Below, in pieces: positions 53,093 through 63,942 of a DNA stretch of 64,000 bases (the first letter of the stretch is position 1; each line of letters opens with the position of its first letter). The position numbers and the translations under genes were made by a program. The stretch is from NCBI GenBank assembly GCA_963678675.1, contig OY783199.1:25603546-25667545 (forward strand), in the 5' to 3' direction. The notes under the pieces were generated by a model. That model was not told where the DNA came from and searched no databases. It saw nothing but the letters and a program-made list of their open reading frames with translations. This DNA is from Xiphydria camelus (Eukaryota; Arthropoda; Insecta; Hymenoptera; Xiphydriidae).

Positions 53093-54584
53093 CGCGGAAA
53101 ATTGTCTGGAAATTCATTAATTATTCAATATTTATAACTTAGCAAATACGTCGCTTGATATTATGGTATACCGTTCCAATGAGAGAGAGTGTTTATTTTA
53201 TTTTAATAATTGTATTCTAAATATAGATGAGCTCATAATTTCTCATACGATATTAGTATTCGGTTTAATGACAGATTTATACTCATAAGATGTACAATAA
53301 CGCGACTATACCTACTAGCGATACTTTTTAATGTGTTATAAAAAAAGGAACAAATATTTTATATAGTATAGTAGAGACACCTATACATTATAGCGCTCTT
53401 GTAAGTATTTAATATTTAAGGTATACCGACAAATTTGTTCAGTACAAACTTATTAAATTTTATACGAATACAAAAAAATGGTCAAATTTATTTCACGTTC
53501 GATAAATCATCTCATTTCCAGCTTAAACCATATTCATACTTATTTCTTTAGTATTATGAACGTATTCATTCTATTCTCCGGATATTCCATTTATTTAACT
53601 TACGTGGAAACCGATGTTGAGTTCGATCCACTTGCGTTAAATTAAATACGTTTTATTCTTCTCTCTTGGATATAGAAAAGAGCGATTGCAATCGTGTACG
53701 ACGAAATCGCGTATTTTCTGATAGCCGTTGCTATGCGATTCGTTAAATCAATAAACTGCTACAATGACAATTTTGTAAAGACAAGTCTGTAGATATATCT
53801 ACACGAAAGTTAAAAGTGCCAATATCGATGTAGCAAAGTGCAATAATGCGAATACTTTACGATTGGCACATCCTGCGGATTCAAATTAAAGTTTGTCGGT
53901 CCGTATCAGCCGCTAGTCGGGTCAAGGTTTCGTACACGTCAGCTTGATTAGAAAATGAAGTTAATTCTATTCGGGGCATGGAAAAAACGCATTTAAAATC
54001 TTCTAGTTTTTAGTTCCGCCCGAAATTTTATCGCTACCAACATCTGCACGCGCTTTTCATAATTTCTCATGCACTACGTATAGCGCAAACGTTCCACGGA
54101 ATGCATGATCTGCCTTACTCGCGTAGTGTATAGTTTCAGTCTCGCGCACGAGAGTGAGCCGTGATCGTAATATCCGCTTCCGCTGTAAAAGAAGCTATAG
54201 CTACAACTTCAAGGTGTATTCAGTCCGCGCCGCGAGAGCGTGTCGAACAGATGTGGCGGGTGTTGTGCGTTACATCGAGCAGTACTCGAAGCGTTTGACG
54301 GCATTCCGCCAGTGTTTCACGCGACCACACGCGGTACGCGACTTTCGCGTCGCGCTATACGGAAGCCGGAAAAGCAGCGCACTTCAGTCGCCGGTGATTC
54401 TCGAGCCGTCCGTGCCAATTCCGGAGTACGAGAAGAATCGTCGAAATAACGTTCGCGAAAGATCCGATTTCGGGCGGTGCTCGTGCGGACATACCGCGCC
54501 TCGTACGGCGAATTCGTATACGTGGCGAAGAGCGGAACGAAAGAGACCTACGGCATTACGGAGGTGTACGAAAGCAGCGGGGAG
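53093..54584. other. Region between the SMKR1-like and ABHD2 starts
   Basis: The two genes diverge from this 1.5-kb stretch. The left part is AT-rich, and 54.15-54.58 kb is CpG-rich and may be ABHD2 5' UTR. An open frame runs into the ABHD2 start from upstream but lacks conservation, so the ATG at 54585 just before the signal anchor is preferred. Confidence 0.45.
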
Positions 54585-57500
54585 ATGTCCACGGCGTGGC
54601 TGGCAGTTTTTGCAGCGATCCTGTGCATTCTCTTCAGAACGTTAAATGTGAACAGTGCGCCGCAGAAGCCGGTTCTCGTGTGCAAGGACCAGGGCTTCCT
54701 CACCACGATTCTGAAGATCGCTCCTGTCATCGCAGAGCCGTAAGTTCGACGATTTTTTGCCTCTATTTCCCACCGAATGATGATACCTAGACTGGTCGTT
54801 GCGCTGAGCGTAAAATATCGATTGGCCGTTGCACTCTCCGCTTTCGGAGGAAAGGAACTCACGCTGCGACATGTTATTTTCAAGGCAGCTCTAGACCGTT
54901 TCCGTGTATTCGAGACAAATATTCAATGCGAATCGAGAGCCCGTCTTCGGTTTCTTCGCTAGCTTATCGCGCTTACAGCTGCGGGGCTTTGACCCGTTTC
55001 ATTGATCTTTGGAACAGGCGTCCCCTTTTCGTCGATCTTCCGTCGATTGACCGTTTCTCTATTGGAATGTGAAGGAGTCGGACGCGTGATATTCTGACAT
55101 TGCAGCATTCTAAAGATTAATTTTTGAGTTAAAAGTATTCCTTGACAAATTAAATTATAGGGATATTTTTCGAGTGACAAATATTTTTTTCGGAGCAAAA
55201 TATTTTTTTTGCTCCGAACCTAAAATTAGGGAAGTATGTACATCCTGCTAGTACCCATGTCCTAAATTCGTAAAACCTTAACAATCGTTATGATATAAGT
55301 AGGCGTATCTCGCCGGATCGAAGATTAAATTTCACCCATGTGATGTCCAGCTGACCGACGCTCGTCACGGTTATGTTTAACATCCAACTTTTTTCGTGGA
55401 ATCGATAGCGGCGTAACGACTTCTTTGTACACCCATCCGTCATCCGTCGATTTTAAACAGCGTATAGAACGTCACGTGTATCGGATGCATTGCATCACGT
55501 CTTTCTCGTACATTCAATATTTTCTTCACACCGCGTGAGTAATGAGTATAGTTTCTTCCACACCTTTTTTTTTCCCTCGAGGCTGGCCCCTCCTAAAATC
55601 ATTTAGGAGTTTTAGTGCACAAGCCGTCGAAGATTATCGGCTCGAACATTGGTCGCATTCACAGCGAACAATTTCGGCAGTTCTGCATCCACCGCGGAAG
55701 TCTGTCAACCGATATATCGCGCCGCGAAAAATTGACAAAACTCATTATGAGGTCACGGTCAGCGGCTCGAAAATAGCATCACCACTCTCTTTAGTTTATC
55801 CTCCGCATAAGGCAGCTATGACTTCATGGAGCGCGGATGATGACGCATCGCGCAACCCGCGTATCTTTGAATCGTCCGCGATCATTAGATCGCCGCGCAC
55901 GAGCGTCGTATTTGCCGTACCCGGTCGTACGGACGGAAGCGTCGTTCGATCACCCTCGGTCGATGATGCGCTAATCGTCGAAGGCAAGCGATGGGCGGGC
56001 CTGTGAACGCGTGTGTAAATAACTTTCATTGATACGATCGCGATGGCACAGTTAGTTGAAGCGTACACACGAGACGTGTATACTTCATAGCGGTCAGCGA
56101 AACACGTAATGTACGCGATGTACTTGCTCTCGCAACGTAGGTGTAGGCGAGTGAGTTGGCATCGATCGGTCTACGTTCGTAAATATGTGGAATGTTGATT
56201 TTCTTTTCTCGCCAGTCTTTCCGGTTAACTCTTTTCACGAGTTTACATAAATATTTGCAAACACGTCGCAAATAGGTGCCGCTTGAGTATGGCATTCGTC
56301 GACATTAGATATTCGAATCCCCTTAGGCCAAACTCTCATCTCTGAATCTAGCAATTACCGTTATACCGGGTGTTCGCCAGCCGACAAGTGTCTCGTAAGG
56401 TTTCACGGACACGAAACTTTCATTGCGGTGACCGCGTAGCAGGTATCTCAGGACGTACACCGGAGTAAGATGTCATATTTAGGCTGAACTACCTAGACTT
56501 TTTTTTATCGTTGATACAAAGTTTGCACGGCTCTATCGACCCGTGGAAAAATACGGCTTCGTCGTAGCACCGTTGTCGCTAATAGCGAATCGAAGTGGTG
56601 ACGAGATTCTCGAAATTTCTATCGTATAATTTATGCCAACGAAACGATCGTATCGGTATCCGGAAATCTGCCATCGCGATCATTATAATTGCGGCAGAAG
56701 GTAAGGTCTACCGACCGTTATTCGATGCTTCGCGATAACGAATTCCCTGAGATAATCGTGCCCGTATCAGGACCACCTCAAACTTCAACTTAACTCGGCA
56801 CGTACCTAGAAGATCCATGCGTACGCTACACTCACGGTCGTTGCACGCGTGGTTAATTATATGCTTAACGCGCGTGCCTCTGCGTCTGCGCATCTGCGTC
56901 TATACCTATACCTATACTAGATTCGTGGAGAAACTTTCTCGCTCGCGTTCATTCTGTCGCACCGCGCTAAAGGTGCAGTTAAACGGCCTGTGATAGCGCG
57001 AGCCGAGCCGCGCGCGCCTTTGATCTTGTCGAAAAACCGACATACGATAGATCGCGCGAACTTGGCTCGGCTCGCGCTATCACAGGCCGTTTAACTGCAC
57101 CTTAAGTCAGATTCGCGCTGTGTGTGCGAAAGAACTTGGGTTCAATCGTACAACGGGTAGCACGCAGACGCGTACGCAATAATTCTATATTTCAAATAGG
57201 TATGGTTCCCTCTCGAAATGCAGCACACTTGGCATTGCAGTTACGTCTCTCTCGATTGAGAAATAACGATCGCAGCTGCGCCTGTAAAGACAACCGCGAA
57301 ACCCATATTTTTACTCAAAAGTATAAAGCATATCATCTTGTATAAGACAATTCTACTACCCATTTTTCTTATAGCACGCTGGAACGTCCTCGATAACATT
57401 ATCACCTCGAAGAATATTGCGCATCGCGCTCCATAGTATATTTTCATCCCGATATTCTCACGAGTAACGCGGATAATTGCATTGTCAGGTACGATCGACT

Positions 57501-60500
57501 TCTATCCAGTCCTATCGCATCGTACCACCGCAAGGTCCATCGCGAGACATCATTTTCTCTCCATTCACCGCTCTCGGATCTCGCGAAAGGTGAAATCCGC
57601 GTGCCGCGAATTTAACGGGACTTCTAACTGAAGGGATAGGTATGCGAGGGAAAAGCATCGCGATGGTCTGAAATTCCATTGCCCATACCGGCCTATTCAT
57701 CCGACACTTTCATCCTACGTCTCCGGCAGCACAGGAAGTGCCGTTATGTTCTCTACTCGCTCAGGGCGATTCTCTGGCCAGTGGATCGCTGTAGCATTCG
57801 TCGTCGTTTCAAGGCCACTGTTGATTTTGCTAATTTTTCGCTCGTATTTATTTTTCGAATAACTCGCCGCTCGTACCGAGGTTACTCTTCCGTGCGTGCA
57901 ATGTCGTCGAACTCTGGAATTTGTAAGCGCTTCCTGCGTAAATCTCGTAATCTCGTATAGACGGCGAGGAAATGGCGCGTCTCTCTATCTCGACTTGTTG
58001 CGAAATTCTGTAAAGGTCAGTCGACGATTCTCAGGGTTGGTGGGGGGCGGTTCAAGGAGGATTGAAGGCCGCGCGGGTCGTCCATAGATTGTACAATATA
58101 TATATATGGTCGAGCGGCGGACGCGTCGACCTAGACCTTGAAAGCGGCTATTCGATTTTTATTGATTCGCGATTCATTCACCGCCGGATGCCACACGGGG
58201 TACTGGTACTCCGTCGTGCGTGGGAATAGGGTCACTATAGACCCTTGCTCTAAAGGTTACCGCACACTTGGGCGTCGCGGCGCGTCGCGTCGCGTCGGGG
58301 CGCGTCGGGTCGCGTCGGGTCGCGTTGGGGTGCGTCTAAGCCCGGCGATTATTACCTGAATGTCCATAAATTTTACGACATGCCCGGCGATGCTCGGCGA
58401 TTCTTACCTGAATGTCAGTAAATTTTACGTCACGGCTCGGTGACGCTCCGCGATGGATGGTGGCATCGCCCACTTTTCCGGCGGCAACCGACAGATTCGG
58501 ACTTGAATGTCCGTAAATTTTATAAAATATATTATAATCAGACGGTATCTAGCAGTGCAACAAGATGTATGACGGCAGCAGTAGTTCTAATGAGGAAATT
58601 TGCTTTTATGATAGCATTGATGTCAGAAAGAAATAGAAAGAAGAGAACGTGGATCCATCCTATCAATAAAAAACGCGCCAGTCTTGGAGAATTCGCTCGT
58701 CTAGTCGCGATATTAACCACGAGGTATTTCGATCGCGATGATAGTGAGTGGTAAGAATCGATATTCCGAATTTCGTCTATTGTGTGACGGACAAAGACGA
58801 CCCGTCTTTATGACCGTCCCGTCGGGACGCGTCGTTTGACGCCAAGGATTCGAAGGGAAGAATCCCCGTCCTCGACGCGACGCGACGCGACGCGACGCGC
58901 CGCGCCGCGCCGCTCTAGTGTGCGGTAGTACATTCATTTGTATGTATTTTATCCAGTCGGTATTTTGACGCGACGCGACGCGAAGAGCCGCTCTGGGCAA
59001 GAACCCCGTCCCTGACGCGACGCGACGCGCCGCGCCGCGCCGCTCTAGTGTGCGGTAGTACATTTATTTGTATGTATTTTATCCCAGTCGGTATTTTGAC
59101 GCGCCGCGACGCGACGCCCTAGTGTGCGGTAACCTTTAAGGTTACCGCACACTAGGGCGTCGCGTCGCGGCGCGTCAAAATACCGACTGGGATAAAATAC
59201 ATACAAATAAATGTACTACCGCACACTAGAGCGGCGCGGCGCGGCGCGTCGCGTCGCGTCAGGGACGGGGTTCTTGCCCAGAGCGGCTCTTCGCGTCGCG
59301 TCGCGTCAAAATACCGACTGGATAAAATACATACAAATGAATGTACTACCGCACACTAGAGCGGCGCGGCGCGGCGCGGCGCGTCGCGTCGCGTCGCGTC
59401 GCGTCGAGGACGGGGATTCTTCCCTTCGAATCCTTGGCGTCAAACGACGCGTCCCGACGGGACGGTCATAAAGACGGGTCGTCTTTGTCCGTCACACAAT
59501 AGACGAAATTCGGAATATCGATTCTTACCACTCACTATCATCGCGATCGAAATACCTCGTGATTAATATCGCGACTAGACAAGCGAATTCTCCAAGACTG
59601 GCGCGTTTTTTATTGATAGGATGGATCCACGTTCTCTTCTTTCTATTTCTTTCTGACATCAATGCTATCATAAAAGCAAATTTCCTCATTAGAACTACTG
59701 CTGCCGTCATACATCTTGTTGCACTGCTAGATACCGTCTGATTATAATATATTTTATAAAATTTACGGACATTCATGTCCGAATCTGTCGGTTGCCGCCG
59801 GAAAAGTGGGCGATGCCACCATCCATCGCGGAGCGTCACCGAGCCGTGACGTAAAATTTACTGACATTCAGGTAAGAATCGCCGAGCATCGCTGGGCATG
59901 TCGTAAAATTTATGGACATTCAGGTAATAATCGCCGGGCTTAAGGTTACCGCACACTAGGGCGTCGCGTCGCGGCGCGGCGCGTCGCGTCGCGGCGCGTC
60001 AAAATACCGACTGGGATAAAATACATACAAATAAATGTACTACCGCACACTAGAGCGGCGCGGCGCGGCGCGTCGCGTCGCGTCAGGGACGGGGTTCTTG
60101 CCCAGAGCGGCTCTTCGCGTCGCGTCGCGTCAAAATACCGACTGGATAAAATACATACAAATGAATGTACTACCGCACACTAGAGCGGCGCGGCGCGGCG
60201 CGTCGCGTCGCGTCGCGTCGCGTCGAGGACGGGGATTCTTCCCTTCGAATCCTTGGCGTCAAACGACGCGTCCCGACGGGACGGTCATAAAGACGGGTCG
60301 TCTTTGTCCGTCACACAATAGACGAAATTCGGAATATCGATTCTTACCACTCACTATCATCGCGATCGAAATACCTCGTGGTTAATATCGCGACTAGACA
60401 AGCGAATTCTCCAAGACTGGCGCGTTTTTTATTGATAGGATGGATCCACGTTCTCTTCTTTCTATTTCTTTCTGACATCAATGCTATCATAAAAGCAAAT

Positions 60501-63500
60501 TTCCTCATTAGAACTACTGCTGCCGTCATACATCTTGTTGCACTGCTAGATACCGTCTGATTATAATATATTTTATAAAATTTACGGACATTCAAGTCCG
60601 AATCTGTCGGTTGCCGCCGGAAAAGTGGGCGATGCCACCATCCATCGCGGAGCGTCACCGAGCCGTGACGTAAAATTTACTGACATTCAGGTAAGAATCG
60701 CCGAGCATCGCCGGGCATGTCGTAAAATTTATGGACATTCAGGTAATAATCGCCGGGCTTAGACGCACCCCAACGCGACCCGACGCGACCCGACGCGCCC
60801 CGACGCGACGCGACGCGCCGCGACGCCCAAGTGTGCGGTAACCTTTAGACGCACCCCAACGCGACCCGACGCGCCCCGACGCGACGCGACGCGCCGCGAC
60901 GCCCAAGTGTGCGGTAACCTTAACGCGCATATTAACGGTGACTATAGCTTAGGTACCTATAGCTTTCGTTCGATACTTTTGTACCGCCAAACGCGAGGCG
61001 AAGAAAAATATGTAGGTATATACCTACCTACTCAGGTCGACGCTACAATACAATTCTGGTTTACGATCCAGTAGAAACACGATTCAATTACGATGTCAGC
61101 TCGGGACGGTGGAAAATGTACGAGCGTATCTCTATATTTATTACATATGCACACATGTTATCTACTTTGTTAGTTTTTCATTTCATCACTTCAACACGCA
61201 CCACGCGTAGATTTATGCTGGACTCCCGTCACCGGTAATACGTTGCGTTAGGCTACGGTTATAGTGGATGCGTGTTCTGACGAACTATCGTTCTGACGAA
61301 TACGTCCGAACACGCACGAATAAATCAAGCAATAGACATACGATGCTTGTGGTTATACTACATACGAATAGTTCGTCAGAATACGCACGAACGCATACTC
61401 GTTCAAATTTATTTGACTTGTTCGGACGTATTCGTCAGAACACGCATCCACTATAAATTCAGCAACAGAGGACAGCAGATGGTGTTTCATTTTTACCCCA
61501 AAGATTTGGGTGTCTCATTTTTAGCCCCCTTCACCCTAACCGTAGCCTTAACCAGTCACTCTCACCGACGCTCCTCGATCCGATTTAAATTGCACTTTAG
61601 CGTACGCGAAAGCGAGATATGTACAATACATATCTATGTTTTTCGTCGCGCACTATTCTTCGATGCAAAACAAGTATGACGTAACAGGCACAGGATATCA
61701 CCGTGATTGTCTCACTTAGGCACCGCGCAATCTACCCAGACAGCCTAGTCTGCAGAAACTTTGGAGTATATCTGCAGACTCTGACGTAAGTTTTGCTTAT
61801 TCTTGAAAATAAAAAAAAAACGAGAGAATCAGAGAGCGAGGCGAGCCCAGTGATGTCACAGGAGTCTCGCGGTGAGCGAGGCCTAGGCACAGCATGGGAG
61901 GGGTGAGTCGTGGGTTTCAAGCGCCTCGAAAATCACCCCAAAGACCATACCCGAAGTTTCAACGAAATCGGAAGCGGGAAAAATCGTTCCACCGCTTTGC
62001 AGCTCCGCGAGCTGTACCATTGTCTCTCGCGAGTCCGCGGAGGCCACAGGCGAGAAGTTTCACACGCTCTACTTTTATAACTCTTCAACAATGACGGGTA
62101 TTAAAATATACGTTCTTTGGGGTATAAAATGTATCTTTGAAGTAACAATGAAGAGATATAATATTAATAGTAGAGGGTATGTATAGAGGACTATGTATTG
62201 CATGCTGTGTAGGCGGAGAAAGAGAGAGGAAGAGGAAGAGAACGAGAGGAAATTGCGGATTTCCGTATGAAGCATTGGAAATATACTCGTACATAGTCGT
62301 GGGTACTCATGCAAAGGCATCGCGAATGAATGCCTTTATTTTTATGCTTCGGCTATTCCGCTATTGTCCTTCTAATCATGCACGAACGAATTTCAGGTAC
62401 AAGCCAACGAGACTATGGGGTTTTAGCGGACACGTGCAGACGGTAGTCCATAGCATCATCGGTCGCGTAAGGTGTCCGTGGCCGATCGGAGAACGGGTCT
62501 ATATGACTCTTCCCGACAAAACCACCCTTACGTACGACCTGTACGAGCCTCACAGTCAAGTACACGAAGGTTCGTCCCCGATTAAATTCTCTCTACATCG
62601 CGCTAGAGTCGTGCGAGTGGACGAAAGATTAGTCGATTTCGTTCAGTCACATCGCGGATCGAACTTCTTTGCCGGAGAAAACGAGATCGTTTCTCTTTGA
62701 TGATATAGAAAGCAATGTAACTAGTCAAATCTCTCCGATTTCGAGTCTGAAGTCATCGGGATTCATAGATGCGATCGATCAACTTATCCAGAGGCACGTG
62801 AACATTTCTCATTCGGGAGAGTTACGATATCTTATCTCGTTTTGCTTTCACATTTCACACCTTCCCTCATCAGTGCACTTTCCCAGATCGTTCGCGCTAA
62901 TGATTGCCGTATTTTTACAGATGACATCACCATAGCGATCTGTCCTGGGATCGGTAACAGTTCGGAGAGCGTTTACATCAGGACATTCGTGCACTTCGTT
63001 CAGTGCCACGGATACAGATGCGCTGTGCTCAATCACGTCGGCGCTGTTTCCAGCGTGAAGGTCACCGCTCCTAGGATATTTACTTACGGTGAGTCTACTG
63101 TAATTTCTATTATATGACAACAGGTTGTGATATTAGGAGGAAGCGAAGTAAGGCACTACGGAAAAAGTTGCATTGCATCTCGCGTTGCAGATTAGCGCGG
63201 ATAGTTTTGTTGAATTTGAAGCAAAAACGTGCTTGCAATCGCAATTACAGTTGATTCAACAATCCATTTTTTTCCGTGTATAGCGAACCATTATCGCGTA
63301 ATACCAGAAACGTCGATAATCAGTAGACGCGGAACGAACAAGCATGCGCCGCTCATTCCAAACGGAAAATCTCTCATCACTGTATACTATAGAACTTTAA
63401 ATATGTCTAATTAGCATTACACGCGATATCATTATTTATTGGGTCAGAGTCGATAGTAAATATTTTTTTCCTATATGATCAGGCCACACTGAGGACTACC

Positions 63501-63942
63501 ACATAATGCTACAAAACCTGGTAGAGAAGCATCAAAACACGAAAATCGTTTGCATCGGATTCAGTTTGGGTGGAAACATAGTGACCAAATATATGGGAGA
63601 ACGAGGTTCCAATAAATTGTCTCACATCATTGGAGGAATCTCCGTCTGTCAGGGTTACAACGCGATCGAGTAAGCAGAAACGCATCGACGAATTTCAAGA
63701 TTTAATGAAAGCGCACTACTTAAGTTTTACTTTCACTTTTCAGAGGTACAAAGTTCCTACTAAATTGGCAAAACTTCAGACGCTTTTACCTCTACGTCAT
63801 GACGGAATCCGTCAAAAACATTATCCTTCGGCACAAGAGCGTTCTTCTGTCAGAGGATGTGAAGCAGAGGCACAATCTCAACGAGAAGGAAATCATATCT
63901 GCGGCGACTCTACCCGAGCTCGATGAGGCTTACACGAGGAAG
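54585..63942 (+). CDS. Abhd2: ABHD2-type monoacylglycerol lipase (alpha/beta hydrolase), 5' part, five exons, runs off the window
   Basis: Coding exons seen are 54585-54739, 62397-62569, 62921-63088, 63483-63669 and 63744-63942 (294 codons). All join in frame at GT-AG sites; exon 2 uses a weak GTTCGT donor and exon 5 ends at GTGCGT. The protein starts MSTAWLAVFAAILCILFRTL, a signal anchor, then has RLWGFSGHVQT, TTLTYDLYEP, DDITIAICPGIGNSSE, GYRCAVLNHVGA and the nucleophile elbow GFSLGG with Ser at residue 193. It continues through SVCQGYNAIEGTKFLLNW to the exon 5 end. These segments follow ABHD2 in order; Drosophila Hydr2 is the likely counterpart. The acid and histidine of the triad would lie past the window. 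ABHD2 enzymes are membrane-bound serine hydrolases acting on monoacylglycerols, and in human sperm ABHD2 is progesterone-activated; the insect role is not known from sequence. The 7.7-kb first intron is loaded with transposons. Confidence 0.93.
56971..57102. mobile_element. 132-bp TAA-flanked MITE with 39-bp perfect inverted repeats
   Basis: The ends are AGGTGCAGTTAAACGGCCTG and its reverse complement, and the arms are identical for 39 bp. TAA lies on both sides (56968-56970 and 57103-57105). The TWA duplication and AGGT start resemble the Harbinger stack 1.2 kb downstream, although the rest of the terminal repeat differs. Confidence 0.85.
58254..59135 (+). mobile_element. PIF/Harbinger-type element, copy A
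   Basis: The 882-bp element begins AGGTTACCGCACAC and ends with the reverse complement. It is preceded by TAA (58251-58253) and followed by TTA (59136-59138). Both ends carry arrays of GCGTC/GCGGC pentamers. A transposase N-terminal exon lies at 58569-58754 on the + strand. Internal copies of the end motif (CCGCACACTAGAGCGGCG type, seen reversed) repeat near the right end. TWA target sites and the transposase fragment point to PIF/Harbinger. The copy cannot be autonomous because the catalytic DDE part is absent. Confidence 0.82.
58569..58754 (+). pseudogene. Harbinger transposase N-terminal exon in copy A
   Basis: From the ATG in TGTATGACGGC the frame encodes 61 residues with RNRKKRTWIHPINKKRASLG, then EFARLVAILTTRYF, ending DRDDSEW. 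The basic patch followed by W(I/V)HPxNxxRxxxGEF is the usual N-terminal signature of PIF/Harbinger transposases. The stop codon overlaps a good splice donor (GGTAAGA at 58750-58756), so this looks like an original first coding exon, the catalytic exons having been lost. It is in the same sense as the ABHD2 gene. Confidence 0.72.
59525..59710 (-). pseudogene. Harbinger transposase N-terminal exon in copy B
   Basis: It is the same 61-residue exon as in copy A on the opposite strand, with a few changes (Cys for Arg in the EFA(R/C)LVAI stretch, Ile for Thr in AIL(T/I)TRYF). The frame is open and ends at the same splice-donor-like stop. It is antisense to ABHD2. Confidence 0.72.
59943..60844 (-). 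mobile_element. PIF/Harbinger-type element, copy C, nested inside copy B
   Basis: The 902-bp copy has AGGTTACC/GGTAACCT ends and a perfect TTA duplication (59940-59942 and 60845-60847). It lies in the same orientation as B. It differs from B mainly in the number of GCGTC/GCGGC pentamers near the ends and a few substitutions. This is the youngest insertion of the three because it interrupts B. Confidence 0.87.
60344..60529 (-). pseudogene. Harbinger transposase N-terminal exon in copy C
   Basis: This is the third copy of the 61-residue exon, antisense to ABHD2. It shares the Cys of copy B but keeps the Thr of copy A. All three copies remain open, which fits recent amplification of one non-autonomous source element rather than selection for a protein. 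Confidence 0.72.
61259..61456. mobile_element. ~198-bp inverted-repeat element
   Basis: The two ends read TTATAGTGGATGCGTGTTCT and its reverse complement, followed by GACGAA. Parts of the end sequence recur inside on both arms (TTCTGACGAA, CGTCAGAA, CGTCCGAACACGC). The target duplication is ambiguous, TA being the simplest reading, so the superfamily is left open. Confidence 0.7.

Larger units (their letters stand above)
59139..60920 (-). mobile_element. PIF/Harbinger-type element, copy B, inverted and interrupted by copy C
   Basis: Copy B runs 59139-59942, is broken by copy C (59943-60844) plus its duplicated TTA, and resumes at 60848-60920. Without the insert it is 877 bp, close to copy A's 882. 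It is the reverse complement of A, so A and B form a palindrome with only TTA at the centre. TAA follows at 60921-60923, matching the TAA before A. Its transposase fragment is on the minus strand at 59525-59710. The uninterrupted form of the insertion site can be inferred by joining GGGCTTA to GACGCACCCC. Confidence 0.82.
54740..62396 (+). other. First intron of the ABHD2 gene
   Basis: This intron runs from a GTAAGT donor to a TTTCAG acceptor, far longer than the gene's other visible introns (75-394 bp). It holds a TAA-flanked MITE (56971-57102), a three-element Harbinger stack (58254-60920), an inverted-repeat element (61259-61456) and a small 12-bp-stem hairpin (55189-55218). The remaining stretches (54740-56967, 57106-58250, 60924-61258, 61457-62396) show no coding sequence I can support. 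Confidence 0.85.

Noticed and set aside
54477..54584. Upstream extension of the ABHD2 frame
   Set aside because: The extension is not like known ABHD2 N-termini, while the ATG at 54585 leads straight into the signal anchor.
59211..60385. Arginine-rich frames (MYYRTLERRGAARRVASG type) in the Harbinger stack
   Set aside because: They are translations of the pentamer arrays and end motifs and repeat wherever the arrays do. The transposase exon is on the opposite strand.
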